A DNA stretch of 64,000 nt from Sphingomonas sp. PAMC 26621 (lineage in GTDB: Bacteria > Pseudomonadota > Alphaproteobacteria > Sphingomonadales > Sphingomonadaceae), in contig NZ_AIDW01000022.1 in assembly GCF_000251145.1 (NCBI RefSeq), forward strand, positions 1 to 64,000, written 5' to 3'. Within the stretch, counting starts at the first letter, position 1. Every line of letters starts with the position of its first letter. This document shows positions 8,075 to 16,097 of the stretch, in pieces. The notes beneath the pieces were generated by a model that was given only the letters and a program-made list of their open reading frames with translations, made no database searches and had not been told where the DNA came from. A program made the position numbers and the translations under genes.

Positions 8075-8743
8075 TCAGAACGCGTAAGTCATCACCACAT
8101 CCGCAACCGGATTGCGCGCGGTCCGCTCCGCACTGCCCGCGCCCGGCATGGTCTCGTCCGCATACATGGCGGTCGAGCGACCGACCATCATCCCGCCCTC
8201 GACCCCGATCTTCATCCGATCGCTGACGAACCGGTCGTATCCGGCGAGCGCGACCGGGGCGTAGCCTTCGTAGCCGTCGCGCAGATTGACCGCGCTCGAC
8301 CCACGCCTGGCGGCCATTCTCGACCCGGCCATCCGCGACGTGGCGCGGTAGCTCATATGGTAGCTGCTGCCGACCGACACGCGCAGGCCGCTGTCGCCGT
8401 CGAGGTATGCGTCGCGCATGCCGGACCCACGCGGGCGAAGCCGCCTTTTGAGCGACGTTCCGAGACTGCCGTCATCGCGCTTCGCGACGCGCAGATCGTA
8501 GGGCACTTGCCGGGGCTGATGCCCCAGCGCGGTTTCACGCGCCGGGTCCGTCAGGACGGTGCGCATCGCGCCCGGCCGGACTGGCATGGTGGCCGCTTCC
8601 ATTGGAGAGCCGATCCCCTCCACGGAGGGTTCCGCCTGCATCGGCAGAACGACCGCCTTGAAACGGGGAGCCGGTGCCGCACCCGCTGCGGTCGACGTCA
8701 GAACAAACCCAAGCCCGACATACCAGAACGATGGTCCCCGCAT
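8075..8743 (-). CDS. Hypothetical exported protein, possible outer-membrane protein
   Basis: Family not recognised. The chosen start (8743) gives MRGPSFWYVGLGFVLTSTAAGAA, a good signal peptide; the frame is open upstream but adds Arg-rich, signal-less sequence. The mature part is about 200 residues, rich in Arg, Gly and Met. Its second half alternates polar and aliphatic residues (GYEGYAPVALAGYDRFVSDR, KIGVEGGMMVG) and ends in VADVVMTYAF, with a terminal Phe as in beta-barrel outer-membrane proteins. No catalytic motif was seen. ychF is divergent upstream. Confidence 0.55.
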   Translation of the reverse strand: MRGPSFWYVGLGFVLTSTAAGAAPAPRFKAVVLPMQAEPSVEGIGSPMEAATMPVRPGAMRTVLTDPARETALGHQPRQVPYDLRVAKRDDGSLGTSLKRRLRPRGSGMRDAYLDGDSGLRVSVGSSYHMSYRATSRMAGSRMAARRGSSAVNLRDGYEGYAPVALAGYDRFVSDRMKIGVEGGMMVGRSTAMYADETMPGAGSAERTARNPVADVVMTYAF

Positions 8744-8929
8744 CACGCCATCCCTGTCGAAATTCCACGCCGTCCGCGTCCGGAGGACATGAACTCGCTG
8801 ATGCAAATCAATCGCATGACCGGAGGGTTGGTTCCGCCACGCGGGCACTTGCGTGCGACATGCTGGCATTTCCGCCCGCAAGGCCCTATCGCGCAGGCTT
8901 CCTCTTCAAACTGCGCTTCAAGGACCATC

Positions 8930-10030
8930 ATGGGATTTCGCTGTGGGATCGTCGGGCTGCCCAATGTCGGCAAGTCCACCCTGTTCAATGCGCTGACGCA
9001 GACGGCGGCGGCGCAGGCTGCCAATTACCCGTTCTGCACGATCGAACCCAACGTCGGCAACGTCGGCGTCCCCGACGAACGCCTCGCCAAGCTGGCGGGG
9101 GTCGCGGGTTCGGCCAAGATCATCGAGACGCAGCTCGGGTTCGTCGACATCGCCGGGCTGGTGCGCGGCGCGTCGAAGGGCGAAGGGCTCGGCAACCAGT
9201 TCCTCGGCAATATCCGCGAAGTCGACGCGATCGTTCACGTGCTGCGTTGCTTCGAGGATGACGACGTCACCCATGTCGAGGGCAAGGTCGACCCGATCGC
9301 CGATGCTGAGACGGTCGAGACCGAGCTGATGCTGTCCGATCTGGAGAGCCTCGAGAAGCGCGTCCCCAATCTCGCGAAGAAAGCGACGCAAGGCGACAAG
9401 GAAGCCAAGATCGGCGCGGCCGTGCTCGGCCAGGCACTTGAATTGCTCCGCGAAGGCAAACCCGCGCGGCTAACCGTGCCGAAGGACGAGGACGAGGCGC
9501 GCGTCTTCGCGCAGGCGCAGCTGCTCACCGCCAAGCCGGTGCTCTACGTCTGCAACGTCGAGGAAGCGAGCGCCGCCGAGGGCAACAGCCAGTCCGCGCG
9601 CGTGTTCGAAAAAGCGAAGGCCGAGGGCGCGCAGGCGGTCGTCGTCTCCGCCGCGATCGAGGCCGAGATCGCGACGATGGACGCCGAGGAACGCGGCGAG
9701 TTCCTGTCGGAACTGGGGCTCGCGGAAACCGGCCTCGCCCGCGTCATTCGCGCCGGGTACAAGCTGCTTTCGCTGCTGACCTTCTTCACGGTCGGTCCGA
9801 AGGAAGCGCGCGCCTGGACGGTCCATGCCGGGGCCAAGGCCCCGCAGGCGGCGGGCGAGATCCACACCGATTTCGAGCGCGGCTTCATCCGCGCCGAGAC
9901 GATCGCTTATGACGACTATGTCGCGCTGGGTGGCGAGACCGGCGCGCGCGACGCGGGCAAGTTGCGGCAAGAAGGCAAGGAATATGTCGTCCACGACGGC
10001 GACGTGCTCAATTTCCGCTTCAACGTCTGA
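8930..10030 (+). CDS. ychF: Redox-regulated ATPase YchF (Obg-family)
   Basis: A universally conserved P-loop ATPase of the Obg family, associated with ribosomes and the oxidative stress response. The 366-residue product shows the P-loop GLPNVGKST (residues 9-17), the switch region DIAGLVRGASKGEGLGNQFL, and a C-terminal TGS domain ending YVVHDGDVLNFRFNV. The usual G4 motif NKxD is replaced by NVEE (LYVCNVEEAS), which in this family goes with a preference for ATP over GTP. The start ATG 8930 gives MGFRCGIVGLPNVG. The frame is open for almost 900 bases upstream, without coding character. Confidence 0.96.
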   Translation: MGFRCGIVGLPNVGKSTLFNALTQTAAAQAANYPFCTIEPNVGNVGVPDERLAKLAGVAGSAKIIETQLGFVDIAGLVRGASKGEGLGNQFLGNIREVDAIVHVLRCFEDDDVTHVEGKVDPIADAETVETELMLSDLESLEKRVPNLAKKATQGDKEAKIGAAVLGQALELLREGKPARLTVPKDEDEARVFAQAQLLTAKPVLYVCNVEEASAAEGNSQSARVFEKAKAEGAQAVVVSAAIEAEIATMDAEERGEFLSELGLAETGLARVIRAGYKLLSLLTFFTVGPKEARAWTVHAGAKAPQAAGEIHTDFERGFIRAETIAYDDYVALGGETGARDAGKLRQEGKEYVVHDGDVLNFRFNV

Positions 10031-10080
10031 TGGTGCCGGGCGGGTCTGGACGGTGTAGACCCGCCTCCGTGCTCGCCCGG

Positions 10081-10386
10081 ATGATCCTTGCGCTGTTGCT
10101 CGCCGCCTTCGCCTTTCCCGCGATGGCGAACGGGCCGTGCCATGATGCCCCCGCGATGATGCCGATGGCGCATCACGGTGCAGCAACACACCAGATGCCC
10201 GGATCCGACGAACGCGGGTTGGCGCCGCATGTCTGCATCGGCTGCATTCCCCCCGCGACGATCGCGCCCCGCCCCGTCGCGACGCCCTTCGCCTATGCCC
10301 CGATGCGCCCCGCGATCGTTGCCAGCGCGTTCGCGCCCGGCTTGCGCGCGCCCCCGATCCTGCCCCCTCCGCGACTGTCGGCCTGA
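10081..10386 (+). CDS. Small secreted Met/His-rich protein, possibly metal-binding
   Basis: A 101-residue protein starting MILALLLAAFAFPAMANG, a clear signal peptide, which decides the start at ATG 10081. The mature part opens with a metal-ligand-rich stretch (HDAPAMMPMAHHGAATHQMP) and then a Cys pair in APHVCIGCIPPA, followed by a Pro/Ala-rich tail. The His/Met cluster plus HxCxxC resembles small exported proteins (DUF2946-like) often found near copper genes; that assignment is tentative. It is followed 57 bases later by an outer-membrane protein with its own Met-rich N-terminus, so the two may act together. Confidence 0.6.
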   Translation: MILALLLAAFAFPAMANGPCHDAPAMMPMAHHGAATHQMPGSDERGLAPHVCIGCIPPATIAPRPVATPFAYAPMRPAIVASAFAPGLRAPPILPPPRLSA

Positions 10387-10442
10387 CTTCGCGCGGCGCG
10401 TCCTGCGCCGCGACGCCGTTACTGACACGCGAAGGACTTCCA

Positions 10443-12089
10443 ATGAACCGACCCTTTCTGGTCACGGCCTGTACCGTGGCCGCGCTGCTGCCGTTTGCGG
10501 CACGCGCGCAATCTTCCATGCCTGGCATGGATATGCCGATGCCGAAGGCAAACGCGAAACCCGCTGGCATACAGTCAGCCCGTCGCACCACGACCACTCG
10601 CACGTCCCCCGCGAAGGCTGCGGCGCCGTTGCGCAGCGTCGTTCCTCATGCCGGGCACCCGACGCCCAAGTACACCACCACTGGGCCCCGGCCTGCGCCG
10701 GGGAAGGAAGAAGGGGAAACAACCCCGAAGCCCACGGCAATGCAAGCCATGCCGGGAGTGACGGACGCCGCCCCTTATCGCTCTTCCCCGGCGGAGGCCG
10801 GGGCCCAGTCGCGCAGCGTTGATCCTCATGCGGGGCATACGATGCCCGTGGACACGACGACTGGGCCCCGGCCTGCGACGGGGAAGGAAACGGGGGCCGG
10901 CCATGCCAGCGACGCAATGTCCGCCATGCCCGGCATGGCGATGCTCCCGATGAACGGCGCGTACGGCGAAGGTTCGGGCACCTCGCGCAACCCGGGCAAC
11001 GCCGGGCAGATGCTCGGCGAGCATGTCATGGCGGGCGAGTGGGCGCTGATGCTCCACGGCTATGCCTGGGCGACCTATACCGACCAGGGCGGTCCGCGCG
11101 GCGACGCCGACCTGTTCGTCCAGTCGATGGCGATGCTGTCGGCGACCAGCGACCTTGGCACGGGCGCGCGGCTGCAATTGCGAACGATGCTGAGCCTCGA
11201 GCCGGCAATGGGCGCGAAGGGCTATCCCAACCTGTTCGCGACCGGCGAAACCGCCGACGGGGTCAGCCAGTTGGTCGATCGCCAGCATCCGCACGACCTG
11301 TTCATGGAGCTGTCCGCGCGGATCGACGTCGACGCCGGCAAGGGTGCGGCGTTCCTCTACGGCGGCCCGGTCGCCGAGCCAGCGCTTGGCCCCTCGGCGT
11401 TCATGCACCGCGCGTCCGCGACCTATCAACCGATGGCGCCGATCACGCATCACTGGTTCGACAGCACGCACATCACCTATGGCGTCCTCACCGCGGGCTA
11501 TGCCGCCCCGCGCTGGCAGCTGGAGGCCTCCGCATTCCGCGGCCGCGAGCCAAACCAGTATCGCTGGGGGATCGAGCGCCCGAGCCTCGATTCGTGGAGC
11601 GTCCGCGCGACCTGGACCCCCTCGCCCGCCTGGGCGCTCCAGGCGAGCCACGGTCGGCTCAAGAGCCCGGAACAGCTCGAGGCCTTCCGCGACGAGGCGC
11701 GCACCACCGCGAGCGTGCAATATGCCAGCGGGAGGATCGCGACGCTGCTCGCCTATTCCGCCAAGCACAAATTGCCCGGCCGCGTGCTCAGCGCATGGCT
11801 GGCGGAGGCGAATTGGGATCTCGACCGGCACAACACGCTGTTCGCGCGCGGTGAGAGCGTCGCCAACGACGAGCTGTTCCCAGACCCGCGCGATCCGTTC
11901 CATGACCGCAAATTCCGGGTCAACAAGCTGGAAGGCGGCTATGCCTATCGCCTGCCGCTGGTCGGGCCGTTCGATGCGGCGCTGGGCGGCGCGGTCGGGG
12001 TCTATGCCAAGCCCAAGTCGCTCGACCGGGCTTACGGCACGTTCCCGGTCAGCCTGAGCCTGTTCGCGAAAGTGTCGCTGGCGCGGTGA
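10443..12089 (+). CDS. Outer-membrane protein with Met/His-rich repeat region
   Basis: A 548-residue exported protein. A signal peptide (MNRPFLVTACTVAALLPFAA) is followed by a Met-rich patch (SSMPGMDMPMPK) and a low-complexity region (about residues 40-160) made of two diverged repeats that share VPHAGH/DPHAGH, TTTGPRP and AMPG motifs. From about residue 170 (GEHVMAGEWALMLHGYAWAT) the protein alternates polar and hydrophobic residues and looks like a porin-like barrel of about 380 residues. Met and His clusters together with the upstream Met/His-rich secreted protein suggest copper handling; this is inference. The repeated segment is encoded by REP-type DNA repeats. ATG 10443 is supported by the signal peptide. 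Confidence 0.7.
   Translation: MNRPFLVTACTVAALLPFAARAQSSMPGMDMPMPKANAKPAGIQSARRTTTTRTSPAKAAAPLRSVVPHAGHPTPKYTTTGPRPAPGKEEGETTPKPTAMQAMPGVTDAAPYRSSPAEAGAQSRSVDPHAGHTMPVDTTTGPRPATGKETGAGHASDAMSAMPGMAMLPMNGAYGEGSGTSRNPGNAGQMLGEHVMAGEWALMLHGYAWATYTDQGGPRGDADLFVQSMAMLSATSDLGTGARLQLRTMLSLEPAMGAKGYPNLFATGETADGVSQLVDRQHPHDLFMELSARIDVDAGKGAAFLYGGPVAEPALGPSAFMHRASATYQPMAPITHHWFDSTHITYGVLTAGYAAPRWQLEASAFRGREPNQYRWGIERPSLDSWSVRATWTPSPAWALQASHGRLKSPEQLEAFRDEARTTASVQYASGRIATLLAYSAKHKLPGRVLSAWLAEANWDLDRHNTLFARGESVANDELFPDPRDPFHDRKFRVNKLEGGYAYRLPLVGPFDAALGGAVGVYAKPKSLDRAYGTFPVSLSLFAKVSLAR
10605..10887. repeat. Two REP-type units inside a coding sequence, 180 bases apart
   Basis: Right arms ACTGGGCCCCGGCCTGCG begin at 10680 and 10860, exactly 180 bases apart. 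Left arms are at 10605 (degenerate, TCCCCCGCGAAGGCTG) and 10783 (TTCCCCGGCGGAGGCCGGGG). Both units enclose the same inner block (GCGCAGCGT, CCTCATGC and GGGCA). The arms match the intergenic family at 5901-6002 and 54707-54808. Confidence 0.85.
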
Positions 12090-12131
12090 CTTTGTCATTG
12101 AAGTGACGCGGTTTTGGCGCAAGGGCGGGCG

Positions 12132-13391
12132 ATGCGTTGGACCACCCGTATCGTCGCCGCCGCGCTTTGCGCTGCCCTGCAAGCCTGCGTCACCGCCCCG
12201 ATCAATGCCCCCCGCCCCGACCAGGCCCGAGCCAACCCGGTCGTGGCGGCGGAGAAGCGCGCGCCGGTCACGATCCTGATCTCGATCGACGGCTTCCGCC
12301 CGGACTATCGCGACCGTGGGGTCACCCCGAACCTCGACGCGCTCGCTACGGGCGGCATCAGCGCGGCGATGCGGCCGAGCTTCCCGTCGATCACCTTCCC
12401 CAACCATTATACGCTCGTCACCGGCCTGCGCCCCGACCGCAGCGGGATCGTCGGCAACCGCATGGAGGACGCCCGCCGCCCGGGCGAGGTCTTCACGATG
12501 CAGACCGACGACCCGTTCTGGTGGACCGAGGCCGAGCCTTTGTGGGTGACCGCCGAAAAGGCCGGGATCCGCAGCGCGACGATGTTCTGGCCGGGCTCCA
12601 ACGTCGACTGGAAGGGCGTGCGGCCCGACGACTGGCAGCAATATGCGCACGCGGTCGACGATCGCCAGCGCGTCGATGCGGTGATCGACTGGCTCCGTCG
12701 CCCGGCGGCGACACGGCCACGGTTCCTGACGCTGTATTTCGATGCGGTCGACAGCGCTGGCCACAAATACGGCCCCGCCGACGCGCATGTCACCGCGACG
12801 GTCAAGGACATCGACACCGCGATCGGCCGGTTGCGCGCGGGGCTCGCCGACCTCGGCCAGCCCGCCAATCTGGTGATCGTCGCGGATCACGGGATGGCGG
12901 CGATCAGCGCGGACCGCGTCGTCCGGATCGACCGGATGCTCCCGCCCGCGAGCTTTCATGCGATCACCGATGGCCCCTATGTCGGGCTCGATCCCATGCC
13001 CGGGCATGAGGCGGAGGTCGCCCGTGCGCTGCTCGGCGCGCACGATCACCTGCAATGCTGGCGCAAGCGCGAGATCCCGGCGCGCTTCCATTACGGCCAG
13101 AACGCGCGCGTCCCGGCCTTCGTCTGCCTTGCCGAGACCGGCTGGCTTGCCTTGACCAAGGAAGCGCCGATCGACCACCCGACCTCCGGCGGCACGCACG
13201 GTTTCGACCCAGCGGCTCCCGAGATGGCGGCACTGTTCATCGCCAACGGGCCGGCGATCAAGCCGCTCGGGGCGCTTGCGGGGTTCGACAATGTCGACGT
13301 CGCGCCGCTGTTGCGCGACCTGATCGGTTTGCCGGCAGATCCGCGGCTGGACAGCGACGACGCACCGTTCCGGGAGGCTCTCAGAAAATAA
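12132..13391 (+). CDS. Alkaline-phosphatase-superfamily phosphodiesterase (NPP type), lipoprotein
   Basis: A 419-residue exported hydrolase of the nucleotide pyrophosphatase/phosphodiesterase branch. Metal and nucleophile motifs are in order: SIDGFRPDY (metal Asp), PSITFPNHYTLVTGLRPDRS (nucleophile Thr), YFDAVDSAGHKYGP (D-x-x-G-H type), VADHGMA (D-H) and GGTHGFDP (metal His). The start at ATG 12132 gives MRWTTRIVAAALCAALQAC, a lipoprotein-type signal with a lipobox-like LQAC, so it is probably periplasmic and membrane-anchored. The natural substrate (nucleotide, phospholipid or other phosphodiester) cannot be told from sequence. An ATG 18 bases upstream is also possible. Confidence 0.85.
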   Translation: MRWTTRIVAAALCAALQACVTAPINAPRPDQARANPVVAAEKRAPVTILISIDGFRPDYRDRGVTPNLDALATGGISAAMRPSFPSITFPNHYTLVTGLRPDRSGIVGNRMEDARRPGEVFTMQTDDPFWWTEAEPLWVTAEKAGIRSATMFWPGSNVDWKGVRPDDWQQYAHAVDDRQRVDAVIDWLRRPAATRPRFLTLYFDAVDSAGHKYGPADAHVTATVKDIDTAIGRLRAGLADLGQPANLVIVADHGMAAISADRVVRIDRMLPPASFHAITDGPYVGLDPMPGHEAEVARALLGAHDHLQCWRKREIPARFHYGQNARVPAFVCLAETGWLALTKEAPIDHPTSGGTHGFDPAAPEMAALFIANGPAIKPLGALAGFDNVDVAPLLRDLIGLPADPRLDSDDAPFREALRK

Positions 13392-13487
13392 CGCGATGCG
13401 CGCGGCCGGCGGCACTGCTGTCAACTACGGCGCTCCGCGCCTCATTCGCCGCTTGCACTCGGCGTGTCGGCGTACAAAAGTCCCGTA

Positions 13488-13940
13488 ATGCAATATTTCG
13501 AAGATCTCGAGGTCGGCACCAGACAGGCGTTCGGTCGATATGAAGTCCAGCGTGACGAGGTCATCGGGTTTGCGACAGCCTATGATCCGCAGCCCTTCCA
13601 TCTTTCCGACGAGGCCGCCGCCGCGACGCATTTCGGCCAGCTGTCGGCGAGCGGCTGGCATACCTGCGCGATGACGATGGCGATGGTCGTCGCGAACCTG
13701 GAGGCAAACCAGCAGGCCGGGCTTGGCTCCCCGGGGATCGATGAACTGCGCTGGCTCAAACCCGTCTATCCAGGCGACACGCTGCGGTGCGAAACCGAGA
13801 TCCTCGACAAGCGCGCTTCGCGTAGCCGCCCCGAAATGGGGAGTTATCGCAGCAAGATGACGGTGCTCAACCAGGATGACGTGGTGGTGATGACGTTCGT
13901 GTCGACCGGGCTGATCCGGACGCGACCGCCCGCCGCATAA
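13488..13940 (+). CDS. MaoC-like hot-dog dehydratase
   Basis: A 150-residue single hot-dog-fold (R)-specific enoyl-CoA hydratase/MaoC family member. The start MQYFEDLEVGTRQAFGRYEV is the standard family opening. The catalytic Asp-His of the hydratase motif is in YDPQPFHLSDEAA, followed by GQLSASGWHT. The typical GxxxLRWLKPVYPGDTL block follows at mid-protein. An alternative GTG start at 13464 adds eight residues; neither start has a convincing Shine-Dalgarno. The physiological acyl-CoA substrate is not predictable. Confidence 0.85.
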   Translation: MQYFEDLEVGTRQAFGRYEVQRDEVIGFATAYDPQPFHLSDEAAAATHFGQLSASGWHTCAMTMAMVVANLEANQQAGLGSPGIDELRWLKPVYPGDTLRCETEILDKRASRSRPEMGSYRSKMTVLNQDDVVVMTFVSTGLIRTRPPAA

Positions 13941-13975
13941 AGTTCTCCGGCATCGCGCCGGGACGCGCTTCGGAC

Positions 13976-13999
13976 GCCCCCGGCGCAAGGCCGGGGGGC
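13976..13999. repeat. Short GC-rich hairpin repeat
   Basis: GCCCCCGGC, then a GCAA loop, then the complementary GGCCGGGGGGC. It lies between the convergent ends of the MaoC gene and a lipoprotein gene and resembles the arms of the REP-type family. There is no T run, so it is not a classical terminator. Confidence 0.5.
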
Positions 14000-14024
14000 A
14001 TCGAAGATCATGCCGTCGCGTTGA

Positions 14025-14495
14025 TCACCGGTGGCCTCGGGCACCACCCGGACGGCCGCCTCCATGAGCTCCAAAGCCGCCGCGACCGCCATACCCGCCG
14101 CGGCCACCGAAGCTGCCCCGACCGCCGCCGCCCGGGCGTCCCTGCACCCCGTAATCGCGCCACATCGGACGGATCTCACGGTGTGCACCGCGCCAGCCCT
14201 GCGATCGGCCCTGCCAATAGCCCCGCTGCTGGTCATTCCAACGATACCGACGGTTCGACCGGTCGAACACATAATAGCCGGTGCCGGGATAGTAATAATC
14301 GTTGTTCCAGCCCCAATACGGATCGCCGGTGTAACCGCCGTAATAGGGGTCCCACGCAGCGCTGTTATAACCGAGGCCAACGCCGCCATAGCCGTACCCC
14401 TCGTTGCAGCCGGTCAGCCCCATCGCGGCGGTCAGCGCGGCGGTCGCCAGCGCAACCTTCGCAAAACGGGGGGAAAGCTTTGAAACGAACGACAT
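14025..14495 (-). CDS. Gly/Tyr/Arg-rich lipoprotein, unknown function
   Basis: A 156-residue predicted lipoprotein. The start at 14495 gives MSFVSKLSPRFAKVALATAA and then AMGLTGC, a lipobox (LTGC) that fixes the start. The mature protein has a Gly/Tyr/Trp-rich middle (YGYGGVGLGYNS, DPYYGGYTGDPYWGWNNDYY, residues about 35-80), a segment WNDQQRGYWQGRSQGWRG, and a C-terminal Gly/Arg-rich tail (about residues 120-156) of imperfect GGRGG units. No domain is recognised. A GGAAC (14565-14569, minus strand) with GGTT 16 bases downstream could be a weak EcfG-type promoter. Confidence 0.65.
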   Translation of the reverse strand: MSFVSKLSPRFAKVALATAALTAAMGLTGCNEGYGYGGVGLGYNSAAWDPYYGGYTGDPYWGWNNDYYYPGTGYYVFDRSNRRYRWNDQQRGYWQGRSQGWRGAHREIRPMWRDYGVQGRPGGGGRGSFGGRGGYGGRGGFGAHGGGRPGGARGHR

Positions 14496-14579
14496 GACGC
14501 GACTCCGGGCACGGGCCCGGCAGTGGTCGAGCTTCACCCGCATCAACCGCCGGAAACGCCGCGCGTTCCGTGTCGCGCC

Positions 14580-15110
14580 TCAATGCCCCTCGAACGCAAC
14601 CAGCGAATCGACCGCGATCCCGTCCGCGCGGAGCGCCGCCGCACCGCCAAGATCGGGCAGGTCGACCAGGAACTGTGCCTGTTCGACCACCGCGCCTGCC
14701 TTGCGCAACAGGCGGACCGCGGCGCGCGCGGTGCCGCCGGTGGCGATCAGGTCGTCGACCAGCAACACGCGCTGGCCAGGTGCCATCGCATCCGCGTGGA
14801 TCGCGATCCGGTCGGTGCCATATTCGAGCGCATAATCCTCCGCGATGGTGACGCCGGGCAGCTTGCCGTCCTTGCGGATCAACAGCACGCCCGCCCCGAG
14901 CGGCGCCGCAAGCGCGGCTGCGAACAGGAACCCGCGCGCCTCGATCCCGGCGATGAGGTCGACCGGGCCGTGCGTCGCCGCAGCCATGCGTTCGATGCTC
15001 GTCGCGAAGCCCTTTGCGTCGAGCAGCAGCGTGGTGATGTCGCGGAACATGATCCCGGGCTTGGGGAAATCCGGAATGGTACGGATCAGCGCCTTCAGGT
15101 CATCGTTCAC
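14580..15110 (-). CDS. apt: Adenine phosphoribosyltransferase
   Basis: Purine salvage enzyme that makes AMP from adenine and PRPP. The 176-residue product has family length and motifs: IRTIPDFPKPGIMFRDITTL (residues about 9-28), GIEARGFLFAAALA and the PRPP-binding loop RVLLVDDLIATGGTA. The start at 15110 gives MNDDLKALIR, as in the family. It lies downstream of the bc1 operon on the same strand but is separated from it by a terminator. Confidence 0.96.
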   Translation of the reverse strand: MNDDLKALIRTIPDFPKPGIMFRDITTLLLDAKGFATSIERMAAATHGPVDLIAGIEARGFLFAAALAAPLGAGVLLIRKDGKLPGVTIAEDYALEYGTDRIAIHADAMAPGQRVLLVDDLIATGGTARAAVRLLRKAGAVVEQAQFLVDLPDLGGAAALRADGIAVDSLVAFEGH

Positions 15111-15182
15111 GGTCGGAAGCCCCTCGTCAGTCCGGCGAAGGCCGGGGCCGCCTCGTAACCGGAAGCGGACCGGCTTTCACGC

Positions 15183-15219
15183 AAAAACGGGCGGTCCGAG
15201 CCTTTGCCCGGACCACCCG
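15183..15219 (-). terminator. Intrinsic terminator after the petABC operon
   Basis: Read on the minus strand: CGGGTGGTCCG (15219-15209), a 10-base loop, CGGACCGCCCG (15198-15188), then TTTTT (15187-15183). It is 45 bases after the petC stop codon. Confidence 0.85.
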
Positions 15220-15264
15220 CCGCCATTTCGGAGGCTTTCGCCCCGTGTCTTGGCGCGTCCGGCC

Positions 15265-16083
15265 TCAGTGCTTAATGTCGCGCCAGATATTCTGGTACGC
15301 ACCGTAGGCTAGCGCGCAGAAGACCAGGAGGAACAGGATCACCGCGATCCCCGCGCCATGCCGCGCGGGCAGGTTCGGTTCCGCCGCCCAGGTCAGGAAC
15401 GCCGCGACGTCCTTGGCATTCTGGTCGACCGTCGACTTGGTCCCGTCGAGATAGGTCACCTGACCGTCCTGCGTCAGCGGGGGCGGCATTGCGATGTTGA
15501 GGTTCGCGAAATACGGGTTGTAATACAGGCCGTCGGGGGTCTTGGCGTCGGGGAACTTCTTGAGCAAGTCGGCGGGCTGCGCGGCATAGCCGGTCAGCAG
15601 CGAATAGACATAGGGCGTACCTTCATGCCGCGCCTTGGTGATCAGCGACAGGTCTGGCGGGTTGCCGAGGCCGGGATAATAGACCGTCGGGAACGGATCC
15701 GCAGGCGTGTTGGGCCGCTCGGTCTTGTCGCCCGTCTTGGGGTCGAACACCTGCGCCTTGACCGCCCAGTCCGCCGCGAACTTCTTTACCTGGCCCGCCG
15801 AATAGCCGAGCTCGGTCAGGTCGCGGAACGCGACATGCTTGAGCGAGTGGCAGTTCGCGCAGACTTCCTTGTAGACCTGCAAGCCCCGCTGGAGCTGACG
15901 CTGGTCGTAGGTGCCGAAGAAGCCGTTCGACGCGAGTTCGAGTTCCTTCGGATGCTTGTGGAATTCCTCCGCCGCGGTGGGGGCGACGGGGTCGGTGATG
16001 AGCCCCGACACCGAGCTGAACAGCGCCAGCGCGAGGACAAAGACGAAGGCAGCGCCGACGGCCCAGGAAATAAAGCGGATCAT
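15265..16083 (-). CDS. petC: Cytochrome c1 of the bc1 complex
   Basis: The c-type haem subunit of respiratory complex III, which passes electrons from the Rieske centre to cytochrome c. The 272-residue product has an N-terminal membrane segment/signal (MIRFISWAVGAAFVFVLALA), the haem site CANCHSLKHVAFRDL, a Met-ligand region (ANLNIAMPPPL) and one C-terminal transmembrane helix (AVILFLLVFCALAYGAYQN) that anchors it with the body in the periplasm. It is the last gene of petABC, 14 bases after petB. A terminator follows. Confidence 0.96.
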   Translation of the reverse strand: MIRFISWAVGAAFVFVLALALFSSVSGLITDPVAPTAAEEFHKHPKELELASNGFFGTYDQRQLQRGLQVYKEVCANCHSLKHVAFRDLTELGYSAGQVKKFAADWAVKAQVFDPKTGDKTERPNTPADPFPTVYYPGLGNPPDLSLITKARHEGTPYVYSLLTGYAAQPADLLKKFPDAKTPDGLYYNPYFANLNIAMPPPLTQDGQVTYLDGTKSTVDQNAKDVAAFLTWAAEPNLPARHGAGIAVILFLLVFCALAYGAYQNIWRDIKH

Positions 16084-16097
16084 GCTCGAAGTGCCCC

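Noticed and set aside
8054..8930. N-terminal extension of YchF
   Set aside because: The frame is open for about 870 bases upstream but reads Arg/His-rich sequence opposite another gene; the conserved start is at 8930.
12132..13391. Sulfatase
   Set aside because: The catalytic motif is TFPNHYT with Thr, as in nucleotide pyrophosphatases/phosphodiesterases; the sulfatase CxPxR signature is absent.
14545..14569. EcfG-type promoter for the Gly/Tyr-rich lipoprotein
   Set aside because: GGAAC-N16-GGTT has good spacing but one mismatch in the -10; mentioned in the gene entry but not called as a promoter.
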